Source of the DNA: Diadophis punctatus similis
Lineage: Eukaryota; Chordata; Lepidosauria; Squamata; Dipsadidae
Direction of reading: 5' to 3'
NCBI GenBank assembly: GCA_023053685.1
Contig: JALIGW010000016.1
Location: forward strand, 1-64,000
Length of the DNA: 64,000 nucleotides
The notes beneath the pieces were generated by a model. It was not told the DNA's origin, made no database searches, and saw only the letters and a program-made list of their open reading frames with translations. Each line of letters opens with the position of its first letter. Position 1 is the first letter of the stretch. A program made the translations under genes and the position numbers. This document shows positions 24,301 to 36,379 of this stretch, one piece after another.

Positions 24301-25943
24301 GACAAGAAAGGCTTGTTCAAATAGACAGAGTTTATTCACATTCCCTCCAGGTTTCCTCAGAGCTTCAGGTGTTTTTAAATAAAGTCCATTAAAAAGAGCA
24401 TGTTTTATGACTGCCATATTTATTTCTTTAGCCCCTTCCACCTGAAACCATTAAAGAGGTTTAAATTCTACTTCTAGATTAGCAAGAATCATATAAAACA
24501 AGTATATATTTCTCATCAAAGACTCTTTAATTATGGCACAAAACTCATCCCTTAATATATAGGTCAGTTGATTGTCAATCTCTTCCTGGTGCACGCAAGA
24601 TCTAGTCACTGAAATTAATAAGCAAACAAATCACAAACACCTAATAGCCTGTTACTACTAGTAAAAAAATGGAATGTGGTCTGTGGCCCTTTTGTGGGTA
24701 TCAGTGTCTATTTATTTTGTCATAATTTTCCATCATTTTCTTTGACTATGCCTGCCAGGTTAAGGTGACATGCAGTAGTTTCAGATCACTGCTTTAGAAT
24801 CTTCCAAGTCCAACCTTGGTATCCTCAATACCTGTTCCCAGCAGGTAAATGGCACTTCATGCTGTTCCCCTCTGTGACCTCAATATCCAATTCCTGTTCT
24901 CCTTCATTGCTTCAAAGCTGGAATAATGCCCTGTGTACAGATAACGCTGTGCAACATCTCATCACTATACAAGTTAGCCCAGAACTCTTTTGAGAAAGGG
25001 GTACTTTGTACACTTCAAGGTCTGGAGATTCCCCTTTGTCCCGTTTGCTTCATTCTTCACCATTTTTACTGACAGGATTATTTTGTGGACTGTTGAACTA
25101 CACTTTCCTCAATGGGGTGACACTGGTGCTATAATCTGGAAAGTTTTCTAAAGCTTCTGACAAAGGTGGAAAAATATGTTGTCATTTCTTTCTTTCCAAA
25201 CTTGATGGATCTTTACAGATATTCTGTCTTGTTTTGTTTAGTGGTATTATTCTGCAGTGCATTTCCTTACCACTGTTCATCAACATTTCACAATATGATT
25301 AAGTAGAAAGAACAAACAGAAGCAAACAATGCTGACTTAGGCATTTGTTCTACTGCATGGGCAAATACAAGTGTTAATGCAAAGCAATTGATTTTTACAT
25401 TTATCAATTGAAAGATTGTCTTCACATCTCAGATAGCATTCACAAACTGATGCACTCCAGAGACACTGAATTCTAATTCCCATCACCAGCCAACATAGTC
25501 AATATTTCTCCTGGAATGATGGAATCTGTAGTCACACGCATCTGGGAATGTCATATTGGGGGAAAATGATAAATGTTACATATATAACAAAAATGTTATT
25601 TCAATATTGATAGGGAATAAGAAAGAATTTGATGATGATGTAGACATCTCCGTTTCTGAAACTTTAAGTCCTTTAGAATTTTTGGCTGTAATAACCAATT
25701 TTAATATTCTTTCAAAACACTACAGATAAGTCTGCAGACAATTTTGTGTTGATTTTTAAGCAGAAATACTTCTGGTGGGTGCTTTTCTGCCTGTTCATTC
25801 AATAATGCAACCAGCTGATTCCATCCTTAAGAGAGTGAGAATATCCACAGCCTTGGAGATATTTGCATTCTCTCTAATTAGCAGGAAATAGGCAGAGAGA
25901 TATGTCTCTGTGTGTTTGCACATGTGTTAATTTATATGTGTTA
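21346..25943. other. Long single-copy-looking AT-rich region
   Basis: About 4.6 kb without a repeat that I can name, which is unusual for this window. TAATTA-type homeodomain core motifs cluster around 23,015-23,045 and occur again near 23,620 and 23,970. No frame exceeds 76 codons. This is a candidate for conserved non-coding DNA, but I cannot test conservation here. Confidence 0.3.
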
Positions 25944-25951
25944 GTATATAG

Positions 25952-26345
25952 CAGTGATGGCGAACCTATGGCACGGGTGCCACAGGTGGCACGCGGAGCC
26001 ATATCTGCCGGCACACGAGCCATTGCCTAGCTCAGCTCCAGCGCGCATGTGCGTGCCGGCCAGCTGATTTTTGGCTCGCACGGAGGCTCTGGGAAGGGTG
26101 TTTTTGCCCTCCCTAGGCTCCAGGGAAGCCTCTGGAGCCTGGGGAGGATGAAAAATGGGCCTACCAGGCCCACCAGAAGTTGGGAAACAGGCCATTTCCG
26201 GCCTCCAGAGGCCCTCTGGGGGAGTGGGGGAGGCCGTTTTCGCCCTCCCCAGGCATTGAATTATGGGTGTGGGCACTCGCACATGCGCGATAGCATGCAA
26301 GCATGCACTTTCGGCACCTGAGGGAAAAAAGGTTCGCCATCACTG
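25952..26345. mobile_element. Non-autonomous hAT element, family A
   Basis: Ends CAGTGATGGCGAACCTATGG and GGTTCGCCATCACTG, flanked by identical octamers gtatatag (25944-25951 and 26346-26353). The 13-bp terminal inverted repeats match almost perfectly, so this is one of the better-preserved copies. No transposase. Confidence 0.92.
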
Positions 26346-26507
26346 GTATATAGGGTTATGCATATAAATACAAAAGAAGTATGATGGACAGATACCAACA
26401 TGTGGGAACTACACATTATCATTTTCTTTTATCTTAATATAAGGCAAAATTTAGATAATGTCTTATTTTTACTGAATAATGTGAAAATTGACCAAACTGC
26501 AGTGCTA

Positions 26508-26570
26508 TTAGCCCAGAGTCCCCTGGGAGTTGGGCGGCATACAAATAGATATAAATAAATAAATAAATCT
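26508..26570 (+). mobile_element. L2-like LINE 3'-end stub
   Basis: Only 'agcccagagtcccctgggag', 'ttgggcggcatacaaata' and a short (AAAT)n remain. It is a very short 5'-truncated insertion. Confidence 0.7.
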
Positions 26571-27037
26571 TAAAATTATATCTATTTGAATCAATGAACT
26601 CTAACAATGAAAAAAAAATAGATAAGAATGTGAGTTCCCTTATTTCCTTATCCCACTACTACTATATACAAATATTTCAAAATGAGTCATTACTTGCTTT
26701 AGCTCCATTTTTCAAATTAACTGAAATATAATTTCCCTGGTGGACATATAGAAACTACAAAGGTTGCTGATTTTCTGTTACATTTGCACTCACAAAGTAA
26801 TTCCATTCTATTATATTGTTCTGTCTTCCAATATAATGACTGATCCATTTGGATGATTATCACCTTCGCAAAAGGCAAGCTTTTTTTAAAAAAAAAGATT
26901 GTGTGGCTTTGACTGACTGACTCATTTAAAGGAAATATCCATGATATTTTTGTTATGAACATTTATTTATCCATACACTTTTTCCTATCATGCTTCATGC
27001 TTTGATTTTGAGCACATACCTGAAATAATTCAAATAT
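26571..27037. other. No recognised feature
   Basis: AT-rich. An 81-codon minus frame (26717-26962) lacks any recognised motif. Confidence 0.35.
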
Positions 27038-27047
27038 AGAAATAGAA

Positions 27048-27383
27048 ATAGAATAACAGACTTGGAAGGGTCCTTGGAGGTCTTCTAGTCCAACCCCCTA
27101 CTTAGGCAAGAAACCCTACACCACTTCAGACAAATGGTTATCCAATCTCTTCTTAAAATCTTCCAGTGTTGGAGCAGTCACAACTTCTGGAGGCAAGCTG
27201 CTCCACTGATTAATTGTTCTAACTGTCAGGAAATTTCTCCTTAGTTCTAAGTTACTTCTCTCCTTGATTAGTTTCCACCTATTGCTTCTTGTTCTACCCT
27301 CAGGTACTTTGGAGAATAGTTTGACTCCCTCTTCTTTGTGGAAGCCCCTGAGATATTGGAACACTGCTATCATGGCACCCCTA
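27048..27383 (-). mobile_element. 5'-truncated CR1 LINE
   Basis: The minus frame (27116-27373) codes for MIAVFQYLRGFHKEEGVKLF, then TRSNRWKLIKERSNLELRRN, then QWSSLPPEVVTAPTLEDFKK. It is a close relative of the copy at 7474. The outer end carries AATAG-like units (about 27037-27055), the pentamer tail typical of snake CR1. The truncation point is near 27,383. Confidence 0.88.
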
Positions 27384-27746
27384 GATATACATTACCCCAA
27401 ACTATTTTTTCTGATACATTATTCTGTGGGCCTAAATAGTGTCCAATAATTGACACTGAGACCACCAGAAAACATAACACAGGCTTCAGTTTTGTTTTCA
27501 GTGCAAAATCACATTATACTATTATGTATTAATAGCACTATGAAAATTTCATAATTTCACTCGTATTTGGTCCCTTTGACGCACACACAAAAAGCCTGGA
27601 AATAATTTTTGGGTCTGCAATATCTCGTTGATTTTATTTCATTTCATGCCCAACTCATGAGTGACCCAGCCTTAATTCATTACTAGCTATACCAGATTAA
27701 CATAGTATTTTCTCTTTTATTCTGACATCATTTAATCACAGTCTTA
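27384..27746. other. No recognised feature
   Basis: AT-rich sequence with nothing supported. Confidence 0.35.
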
Positions 27747-28230
27747 TGTTGGAAGAAATGTCCATCTGGGTTCAGTCCAAGTGGGGAGAAAGACACTGGA
27801 AACATGGAGGCTGCTTGGAAAGCTGGTTTAATGGAGCAGAACCATTAAGCACATGGTCCTGGTGCAGCTGAACACATGGAGTGAAGAGTGAGTGTTATTT
27901 ATACCCCCTCTTAGGCTTTGAACTTGTGCTTCCTGTTTCTGTGGCAAGGGCTGGTATTCTATTGGTTGCTGTAGGGGTGTTGTGCAAATCCTAGGAGTTT
28001 GTCTGAGATAAGTCTGGTTAACCGTGCTGGGTGATGTAATATCCCCAGGTGCCATGTAGTGAGCTCTGTTGCTAGATGAGTAGAGGGCTAATCCTATTAT
28101 GTCCTGAGGGTGAAGGTCTTTTGTCTTGTAGATAAAATGCCCCAGTCTTTTATCTTGTAGATAAGATGGCACCAAAATATCTGTTGGAGGCAGGGAGCTG
28201 GGGCTGAATAGAGCATGTTTCTCAATTTAT
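27747..28230 (-). mobile_element. Possible LTR, minus orientation
   Basis: Read on the minus strand there is a TATAAATA box near 27,895-27,905, a downstream ATTAAA near 27,825, and a terminus ending in ...CATAAGAC-like text whose LTR edge would be the TGTTGG at 27,747. I cannot locate the opposite end or a target duplication, so the extent is a guess. Confidence 0.4.
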
Positions 28231-28559
28231 CATCCAGGGAAATATAATATTCTGCCTTTTAATATTTCCTAAAAGATTTCATTCTTCTAAGAGGAGTGGG
28301 TGCTAACTTTCTTCACTTGAGACAGGTAAAATCTATTAGGGTTGGCCACCCATTGTCATAAAGGGAAAACAGAGACTAGGGCAATAAGGTAATGATAGTG
28401 ATCAACAATGGGGAAAGCACTCCCAAATAGCTAAATATAATTCTAACAGTAAAAGATCCCATGTATTTTATACTGAGTTATTTCTAATAAAAAAAGTTCA
28501 ACAATTTCAAAGCTACCTATGAGTAGCTTTCTTTCACTTTCTTTCTTTAATCAGTTGCT

Positions 28560-28992
28560 GAAATTATAGATGTGTTCATATGCATCCAGTTGCCCTGAAA
28601 CTGTTTTTCCATTGTGACAATGTTCTGCTTAAACCTTTTGCCATGTTCACTTACACTTTTTGAGGGGGGGGGGAGTCCAAGTGTGAATGCAGAAAATGAA
28701 TCTTCAGTTACATGTTGCACTTCATAGTCTTGTGTTCTGTAAGAAGTTTGTCAACCAGATGAATGTAGTTTGGTGCTCTGTACTTGCCAAGAAAATTCTC
28801 AATGACATTCTTGAATGTCATCCAGATTATTCCTCTGGCCCAACTAACAGATCCTCAAACTGCTTGTCATTGTTGATGTATCTGATCTGTGATCCAAAAA
28901 TTAAATGCCTTCCTTAATCTTGGCATCTGTTATACTTGGAAATAATAAAGTTTTTATCCACCTATCCTTATCAAGGACCTGGGAGAGGAAGA
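28560..28992 (-). pseudogene. Relic of a widespread uncharacterised animal protein family
   Basis: The minus strand, read across frames, gives in order PSITDAKIKEGI, a stop, GSQIRYINND with KQFEDLLVGPEE-like text, then CNM-stop-LKIHFLHSHLD, then EHGKRFKQNIVTMEKQFQGN and W. I recognise these as a C-terminal block of a multi-copy protein family in many animals that is annotated only as uncharacterised. It usually reads PxLSDAKIKEGIF, CNMSLKIHFLHSHLDFFP and SDEHGERFHQDI..MEKRYQGKW. Stops, a poly-C tract near 28,663-28,672 and at least two frameshifts show that it is dead. The family's high copy number suggests it travels with transposable elements; that is inference. No introns or poly(A) are visible. 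Confidence 0.65.
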
Positions 28993-29314
28993 TGTTGTTG
29001 TTTGAAGGTGTAAAAGATATCGCTGCAGGATGCAGCTCTTCCAAATAAAGCTGCTTTTTGCTAATGATGGTAATGTTGTCAATGCCAATGTTGTTCAAGT
29101 CGCATTCTGGTTGTTTTGGGATTTCACAGAAAGCAACTATTACTATTGCTTTGCTTTCTTTTGCCAACATTATTAATTCAGACGAGAACAATGAGAAGGA
29201 CAATTTAATATGTATCCAAAATATGCAACCTTGCCTGCTTATTCCTTTCCCAGAGAGGGAATTCAAACAGGTTCTTGTTCCTCCTTCATGTCTCAGCTGA
29301 GAGCACACCAACAT
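28993..29314 (-). pseudogene. Open minus frame upstream of the relic, unrecognised
   Basis: The frame ending in the DAKIKEGI motif extends upstream for about 107 codons to an ATG at 29312. Apart from DKDRWIKTLLFP near its end I recognise nothing in it. It may be the more diverged N-terminal part of the same relic, or chance. Confidence 0.35.
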
Positions 29315-29648
29315 GTATTGTAGCTTTATATAAACAACATAAAGAATGTGTATGTTTGGGGGGCAAAATGCATGTGTACTCTTTAAACCTTTATTATCAC
29401 AAAAAGCACCTACAGCTATAGATAGCAGGCACCTACAGTTTATCTTACACTACACTCTTATATTGCTTCATGAAGTTCTTCCTTCCCTCGTTTTTGCAGC
29501 CAATCAGGACTAAACTGTAAGGAACAAAGATGAATTTCAGCAAACTCATAATCCATTTCTTGTATACATACTGACTGTCCCTCACAAAGCTGTAGAATAA
29601 AACATGCAGCCTTCCTGGAGCTGTTAATTAGACATTTATTTAACTTCG

Positions 29649-30030
29649 TTGCTTTGTTTTTTTAATGGCACAGTGTTGTTGTTTGAAGCTTGCTGTCTAT
29701 TATTTGTAATAAAAACCTTTGTCACTTTTGTTGCCTCATTATTCTTAACAAACAGTGCCTTTCGCAGCCCTTTCTCCTCACCACCACCTCGCAGGCTATG
29801 GCTCCAAGAGTTTCAAAGAGCAGCTGTTATCATTTTGTCTACTGAGAGTTTTTCTTTTGAGAAACTTCTGTCACAGATTCAAGCCCAGCAGGAGCTGCTG
29901 AATAAAATATCAACCCTTCAAAAGGGAATTAATGGAAAGAAGAAAAGAGGCTGGGAGGAGGCAGCAAGAGGCAGCCAAGGCCGCCACTCCTTCCTTGACA
30001 GCCAGTAGTTCAATAGAAGAAGTCCGTAAG
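29649..30030 (+). other. Candidate exon or conserved element, unproven
   Basis: A pyrimidine-rich stretch 'ctttctcctcaccaccacct' then CGCAG at about 29,793 resembles a splice acceptor, and 'tccgtaagtgatt' at about 30,027 matches a donor (GTAAGT). Between them the open frame codes for FEKLLSQIQAQQELLNKIST, a short heptad-like helix. A second frame reads ELMERRKEAGRRQQEAAKAA, also helical. I recognise no protein. It could equally be non-coding DNA. Confidence 0.3.
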
Positions 30031-30358
30031 TGATTCTGAGGCAACCAAGGCAGTTGTCTGCACCTTGAAATAAGCCTAGGAAGACGCTGTGGGCTTTATT
30101 TCCTAGGAAATATTGTAGAATTATACTCTTTAGTCTGCAACTTTGATTTTGGGCTTTTCAGTAAAACTGTACAGTACTATCTACTTTGCAACAGCAGTGT
30201 GAAATGTTTGGGGAGGTTGCTTGTTTCTTTTTCTTTTTTTCTTCTTCTTTTATGTGTGTGTGTATGTGTTTTCCTGCAGATATTTCCTTTTTTTCTGACA
30301 AAACAAGTTACAACCAGTAATTACAAAGGCCAGTAGGCAGAGGAGATAACATTTGCCC

Positions 30359-30644
30359 CAGGGGTGGGTTCTAACTTACCTTGCTGCCGGTTCACTTCCT
30401 CCCACGCCATATGGCATGCTCAGTGGCAAAAAATCCAAAAAAAAATCCCCCAAAAGCCAAAAACAAGATGGTGATGCATGCGCAGTGCCAGAAACTCAGT
30501 TTCTGCACATGCACAGAAGAAAAAAATCTGGGGAAAAAAGATGGCGGCACCAACCAAACCAGTTTCGTGATGTCATCGTGACATCACCAGCGGTTTGCTA
30601 CCAGTTCAGGCAAACCGGTCCAAACCAGGAGGAATCCACCTCTG
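30359..30644. mobile_element. Non-autonomous hAT element, family B
   Basis: Left CAGGGGTGGGTTCTAACTTA, right AGGAGGAATCCACCTCTG. Flanks atttgccc (30351-30358) and atttaccc (30645-30652) differ at one base. The interior includes 'gcatgcgcagtgccagaaac' and 'cacatgcacagaag'. It is closest to the copy at 38319. Confidence 0.85.
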
Positions 30645-30652
30645 ATTTACCC

Positions 30653-32053
30653 AACTATGTTTCTTAGTGGCTAAGCAATTCAACAGATGAAGTAAGCATT
30701 TAAAAGCAATGTATCTTTTTAAGGTGAAAAGCATCAGCTGACTGATCTACTTGTTATAAGCTAGCAAAAATAGTCAGCTATGGTTGTGGGGGAGTGATAC
30801 AAAGAACTAAGCTTTATCAAAAATTCAGATACACCTCAAACTCATAAAACTTAATGTTAAAATCCACATTCACACCTAAGGAGAATAGCAGGCAAATGTA
30901 AATGGTCATTTTAATTAAAGAATTTGCAACGGGGACAGAGTTTTAGATTAAATATGAAGGTGTCTTGTAGAAGCTGAACTTATGACCATTGCCCTATCCC
31001 TATTATTTGACCTTTCTAACAAACTTAACAGGGATTGCTTATCTCATACTTGAAGTTGCCATTTGTTTTAAGAACGTTTTTAATTTATAAGCTGTTTAGA
31101 CCAATTTTCATTGAAGGTAACTCCAAAGCAGGCATGTCCTCTAGAACAGGTGTTCTCAAAACCCACATTTGCTCATGAGGCTTTTGATATAAGCACCAGC
31201 ATTCTTTTCTTCACTGTTTATTCTTCCCTTATTTCCCATTATTTCCTTTTTTCAAAAAAAAGAAGACTATGAATTCCTTAGGAAGAAAGCCATCTTCCAG
31301 CCTGTAATGTCCCTAAATTGTTTGGGGCCAGGAAAGCTAGGAAACCACTTTCTCCCAGATGAAGCCAATTTATAGTTTAACATCTGCCACAGAGACTTTG
31401 CAGTATTTCTAAGATAGAGTGTAAGATGGGTATAATCTCTTTGAATCATCAAAAGAAGTTAGAAGAATTTCAGGAAAAAGGATGGCAATAGATAGAACAA
31501 GGATAGCACAAGTTTACCAGAAACTAAATATTTTTGATAGAGAAATCTGATATCTGCTCAAGGCGCTATGTACAGCTAAGAAAAAAACTATGAATAAATG
31601 AAGCTAGAGAAATGACCTCTTGGCTCATGGCAACCTCTGACATTTTTAGAAGTGATATCTTTCAATAGGATAGCTCCTGTATGCATTTGAGATTTAATTA
31701 TGGATATCATATTCTTTCCTTTTACACCTATAGGGATTTAAATTTAGGCTAGGGTAGATTGCTAATCAAGGCAGGGAAATGTTACCCATGCAATAAAACA
31801 GCCATTGTATATATTGCAAAGGCTGCATAGATGAATTACTTAGAAAAACCACAGGATTTATCCCAGATTTCCAAATTCCAGTCATGTCTAAGTACCATGA
31901 GAGCCAATATAATAATTATGAGATGGTATATGCACTTTTGAACACTTCAAAAGAAATCAAAAAGTGGTTAGAAGCAAGGACAGCATTAAAAAATGGTTGG
32001 ATCAAAACCTGACCAAAGCCTAAACTCGCGGCAGAAAAAAATGTATAGGAAGT
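30653..32053. other. No recognised feature
   Basis: Single-copy-looking AT-rich DNA. Confidence 0.4.
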
Positions 32054-32288
32054 TATTTATTTAATTTATATCTCATGTTTATTTTTTCTTTATAAAAACC
32101 TCAAGGTGACAAATATGTCTAATACTCCTTCCTCCTATTTTCCCCAAACCAACCTGTGATGTGAATTGGGCTGAGAAAGTGTGACTGGCCCAAAATCATC
32201 CAAGTGACTTTCATGCCTATGGTGGGACTAGACCTCACAGTCTCCTGGTTTCTAGCCTGGTGCCTTAACCATTACACCGAACTGGCTT
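32054..32288 (-). mobile_element. tRNA-derived SINE
   Basis: Read on the minus strand the head is 'gccagttcggtgtaatggtt' (A-box region) and 'aaggcaccaggctagaaacc', followed by 'gaggtctagtccc' (B-box-like). The body has 'gtgactggcccaaaatcat' in the plus direction. The A-box and B-box spacing fits a tRNA-derived Pol III promoter. A relative lies at 62,611. Confidence 0.7.
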
Positions 32289-32404
32289 GTATTGTGGAAA
32301 ATTGTAGTTTGAAGAAAATAAATGTGGAATAACATGTTATTGGAGGAGAGGATTAAACATTTAATCTCATAGTCATACAAAGGGAGAGATTCATAGGTAT
32401 AGAA

Positions 32405-32786
32405 CAGTGATGGCAAACCTTTTTTGGTTCGCGTGCCAAAAGGGGGGGGGATACGGGGGATCACGTGTGTGCGTGCCCACACTCATAACTCCATGCACCC
32501 CCGCACATGAACGCATGACCCCCCTGCTCCCAGCATGCAATGGCACACCCATTTTTCGCTCTCCCCAGGTTCCAGAGCCTTTCTAGGAGCCTGGGGAGGG
32601 CAAAAACGGCCTTCCCCACCCCCTCTGGAAGCTGGAAATATCCTGTTTCCTGACTCCCAGTGGGCCCAGAAGGCCCGAAAATCAGCCGGCTGGTGCACAC
32701 ATGCACGCAGGACCTGAGCTCGCGTGCCCACCAATATGGCTCCGCGTGCCACTTGTGGCACCCGTGCCATAGGTTCGCCATCACGG
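32405..32786. mobile_element. Non-autonomous hAT element, family A
   Basis: Left CAGTGATGGCAAACCTTTTT, right GGTTCGCCATCACGG. Identical flanks gtatagaa (32397-32404 and 32787-32794). The frames of about 107-116 codons on the minus strand are GC-rich artefacts. Confidence 0.9.
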
Positions 32787-32794
32787 GTATAGAA

Positions 32795-33552
32795 TCTTTT
32801 TAGTGAAAGTATCTCAGAAACTTTCTGGTTCACAAGAGGTCATGTAAATTAGAAACAGACATATTAGTAGCAAATTGATCCATTTAGAACTTTAAACACT
32901 GTGTAATTATAGAAAGAAAGCATGTTCTTGGCTGTGTCCACTTTGAACTTGTACAATATTTTCCTAGCCCTAAAAGAACCAAGTAACAGAGAGCACTTTC
33001 TCTGTCACATTCTTCTGCAAAGAGTGGTATAGTCCAATAGGAACTTGCAAAAAACAAAGACAATAAGTTATCAGCTTTCAAATTCTTAGTAACAATGCCT
33101 AGCTTCTTGCAATAAAAGGAATAATAAATTTTTATGCTCTATCCCATGGACTTTAGCTACAAACATGCTCGCTCTTTGCTCGTGGTTATTCACCTTGCCA
33201 TTGGTTTGACCTACTTTTGTAAGATTCAGTTTGCAAGAGAACAAAATGCCATCTTGCCTGAAGAATTGTATTTAGATGATTCTCCACCCCCCAAAAAAAG
33301 GTTCCAGTACGTTCAATGAAAAGATCCATTATGTTCAAGCTTTCATATTTCTAGTTTAACAGTCACTTTTCCCTGACCTCTCATTTCAGTATTGAAATTC
33401 AGTATTGGCTTGTGATTTACCCATCTGGAAATTTATTGGTCCTGTGGTTACTCATTTCCTTGGAATGCCTTCTAGGGCTTGACTCTCAAGTGTTCTCTTG
33501 ATTATTTGACAGGAGAAGTTAGCAGTCACTTGATTTATAATAGAAATCTATG
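32795..33552. other. No recognised feature
   Basis: AT-rich, nothing supported. Confidence 0.35.
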
Positions 33553-33626
33553 TATGTGTGTGTCTGTGTGTGTGCATGTGTATGTCTCTGTGTGTGCATC
33601 TCTATATATATCTCTATATCTCTATA
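33553..33626. repeat. Imperfect TG/TATATC simple repeat
   Basis: Interrupted TGTGTG blocks change into TATATCTC blocks. Confidence 0.85.
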
Positions 33627-33629
33627 ATC

Positions 33630-33960
33630 ATCATCATTTTAGCCATTGTCTATCCACTGCAGGATGAAGGCCTCTTCTGTATGTTTCCAACCAATACCGT
33701 CCAGAGCTTTCTTTTTGCCAATTGGGCCTGCACTTTTTGCTGATGCTGTCGATCCATCTTGTTTTAGGTCTCTTTCATGGATGTTTTTGATCAAGTGGGA
33801 TCCATTCTATGGCAGCCTTGGTCCACCTGCCATTAGTTCTTTTGCTATATGACCAGCCCATTTCCATTTCAATTCTTTTACTGCATATTTCTGTCTTTAA
33901 TTCATTTTGCTTTTCAGCTACATCTGAGCAATCAAAGTGGCCTTTTAAAATCAATTATCT
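33630..33960 (-). mobile_element. RTE-like LINE C-terminal fragment
   Basis: The minus translation, across frames, gives KWKWAGHIAKELMAGGPR, then NGSHLIKNIHERDLKQDGS, then ALDGIGWKHTEEAFILQW. This resembles the C-terminus of many endonuclease-RT elements (RRWAGHVAR...EWRPR...RW.D.I...GEAYVQQWT). Frames are interrupted. The clade is uncertain. Confidence 0.6.
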
Positions 33961-36379
33961 GGAAAAACATGTTTTCAAGTTTCCATATTTTATCAACTAT
34001 AGATGGATTTAAAAAAAAATCTTACAGTATTAGTTCTCAGTCAAAAGTTATTTGACTGACATAAACATTTCAAAAAAGCCTATCATATACTTAACATGTT
34101 CAGTTTACTTTTCAACTAGCAGATGTCTTGAGCAGATAGTGCCAGGAGGTCCCATCAACTTTAAATTAAAAAAAAATTGTATTTACTGCTAGGGAATTTT
34201 CCTTAGTATAATAAAAAGTTACAGGAGATAAAGTGTCAGAAAAAGTAAAGGATAACACGGCTGCAAAACAAGTAAAAATGGCAGTAAGAGCAATGAAAAA
34301 AAGTTTATTGAGTCTGGAGATAGCTGCTCAGCAACTTTATTCAGTTTTCCTCAAATTTATTTGCTAGATCTGAACCAGGATTTGTAAATTATTGTAAAGA
34401 ATTTATTCAGCATTTGGAGGATTAATCACTTGCATCCACTCAGAACTGGACAGCAGGTGAACTAGTCTTGTTGTGCTAAGGGAGACATCAATCCTGGTTG
34501 CCATTGTTAACCCAAGAATTGCAGGTCCTTAAGCAGAGGGAGTCCCAGGTAGCAAGTATGAAGAAGGGCCATAGGAGTGGTGGGGGAGGCCCTGCGCAAT
34601 CACACTTGAATTGGGGTGGTAGTGCAGTGTGGTACAAAGCCACAGCTGCCCCTGAAAGCATCAACTGCTGCAGCCCACCTAGCTGCATGGCTCAAACATA
34701 TTCCAACCTAGGAAAGTCAGCCATCCAATCGAGCCAACATCGCTAACAACTGCAGGAGCATTGCAACTCTCCAACCACCCTATCTTCCATCTGATCTATG
34801 CCCTTTTGACCACCTTGCACAGCATCCTTGGTGGCAATGCTGGAGCTGCAGCTGAAGTAGATGCCAGGCCTACAGCAGTCTACTCTACACTGTTTGGAGA
34901 CTGGCAGATGCCCCATTCTTGCAAGACCTGGGAAAGATCAGCAGCTGGGATTTTGTGCAGTGGTGCTGGGGTGGCTAGTGAAGTTGTATGGATTGAGGCA
35001 GCATTTCTTAGTAGTAGCAGTGGTGCTGGAGATAGTGGCCACTGGCTGAGACTGCTGAAGGACTAGGGACTCAACTTCAGCCCTTGTGCTGCTGCCAATT
35101 AATGCCATTGTGCAGGGTGTCCAAAAGAGCATAGACCTGCAGGAGATGGGGTGGGGGGGGATTTGCAGTACTCCTTCAATGTAAATTCAGACAGACTGAG
35201 AAGTGCCTAAATCTTTATCACATGACCAGAGTGATGGTGTAATGGCTGTGAGTTCGAGCATGGGTCATATAAGTCCTTTTTTTAATGGTCTCTGAATGAG
35301 TGGTCAAAAGGGAAATACTACCTCTATACTCCCTTACACTGTTTCAAACTACCATTATTTTGCTTCCAACTATCATCTAATATAATGGTACTTAACTAGA
35401 CTTCAGCATATTACAATCTGTACCTCTGGGGATTTGTCCTACTAAGCTATGATTAGAGCATAAATTGCTTTGTCCTCAAGTTTGCAGAATTCAATCATTC
35501 TCAGCCTCAGTGCTGCATTTGGTACAATAGACAGTTATTTTGCAAAATACTGCATTTATCTATATTGAAACATGCTAGCTTAAATCTTTTCTGTTCATGA
35601 AGTGCATATATTATGAGCTTCCAGCATCTGCTGGAAAGCAAAGTCCATAAAACCGAATGTCCTAATAGTAATATGTTGGTAGCATAAGGGAAACTGGAGC
35701 CCCAATATGGCTTCAATAACAACAAGTTGAGTTTCCTAGTTGTCATCCCTATATGGATACCTGCAAGAAGAAGTGTTATTATAGGACAGATGGGTTCCAG
35801 TAGCTTTACATTCCAAACTTTTCTTCCAAGTGTTATCTGTTCACTAAGACAGACCACTGCAGATGCTGCAAATGTGTGTGGCCCAGCATTCATGAAGAAT
35901 TAATACAGGAGTTGTGTCTCTTTATTGCAGAATCTGCACTGCAAATGACACAGGATCCCTTAGGAGGCTGACCACAGAGTAATGTCTGTTAGCATACTAT
36001 TGACCATAATGTTGATCTGCAGAGCTAATTAAATGTATTACATATTACTAATAATAATGATCCAGCATAAGAAATGTATTACTGTAACCCAACCAAGAAT
36101 GCACAGTTGTCAACCAAGAAAGAAGGGGTAAGAAAGAAAATGAGAAAGAAGGTACTCAAATATACACCAGGGATACTTAAGAAGGGAAGTACTAAAGGAT
36201 TCAGATGCCTATACATCAATATGTAGAATATGAGGAAAAGTACAGTACCAGAAGGATAAAATTTGTTCAAGATGAAGAGATCAAACAAAAAGGGAGGTGA
36301 AATTGCATTATTGTTAAGAATGACTACATATTTCTTTGACTTTTTTCTTTTTTCAAATCTTTTCTTACCTTTTAATTTT
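33961..36379. other. Mostly unrecognised; composition island at about 34.5-35.15 kb
   Basis: From about 34,500 to 35,150 the sequence is clearly richer in GC and CAG/CTG words than its surroundings, with 'tgcaggagatggggtggggg' near its end. I cannot match it to a repeat. A 128-codon minus frame at 35507-35893 has no recognised motif. Confidence 0.3.
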
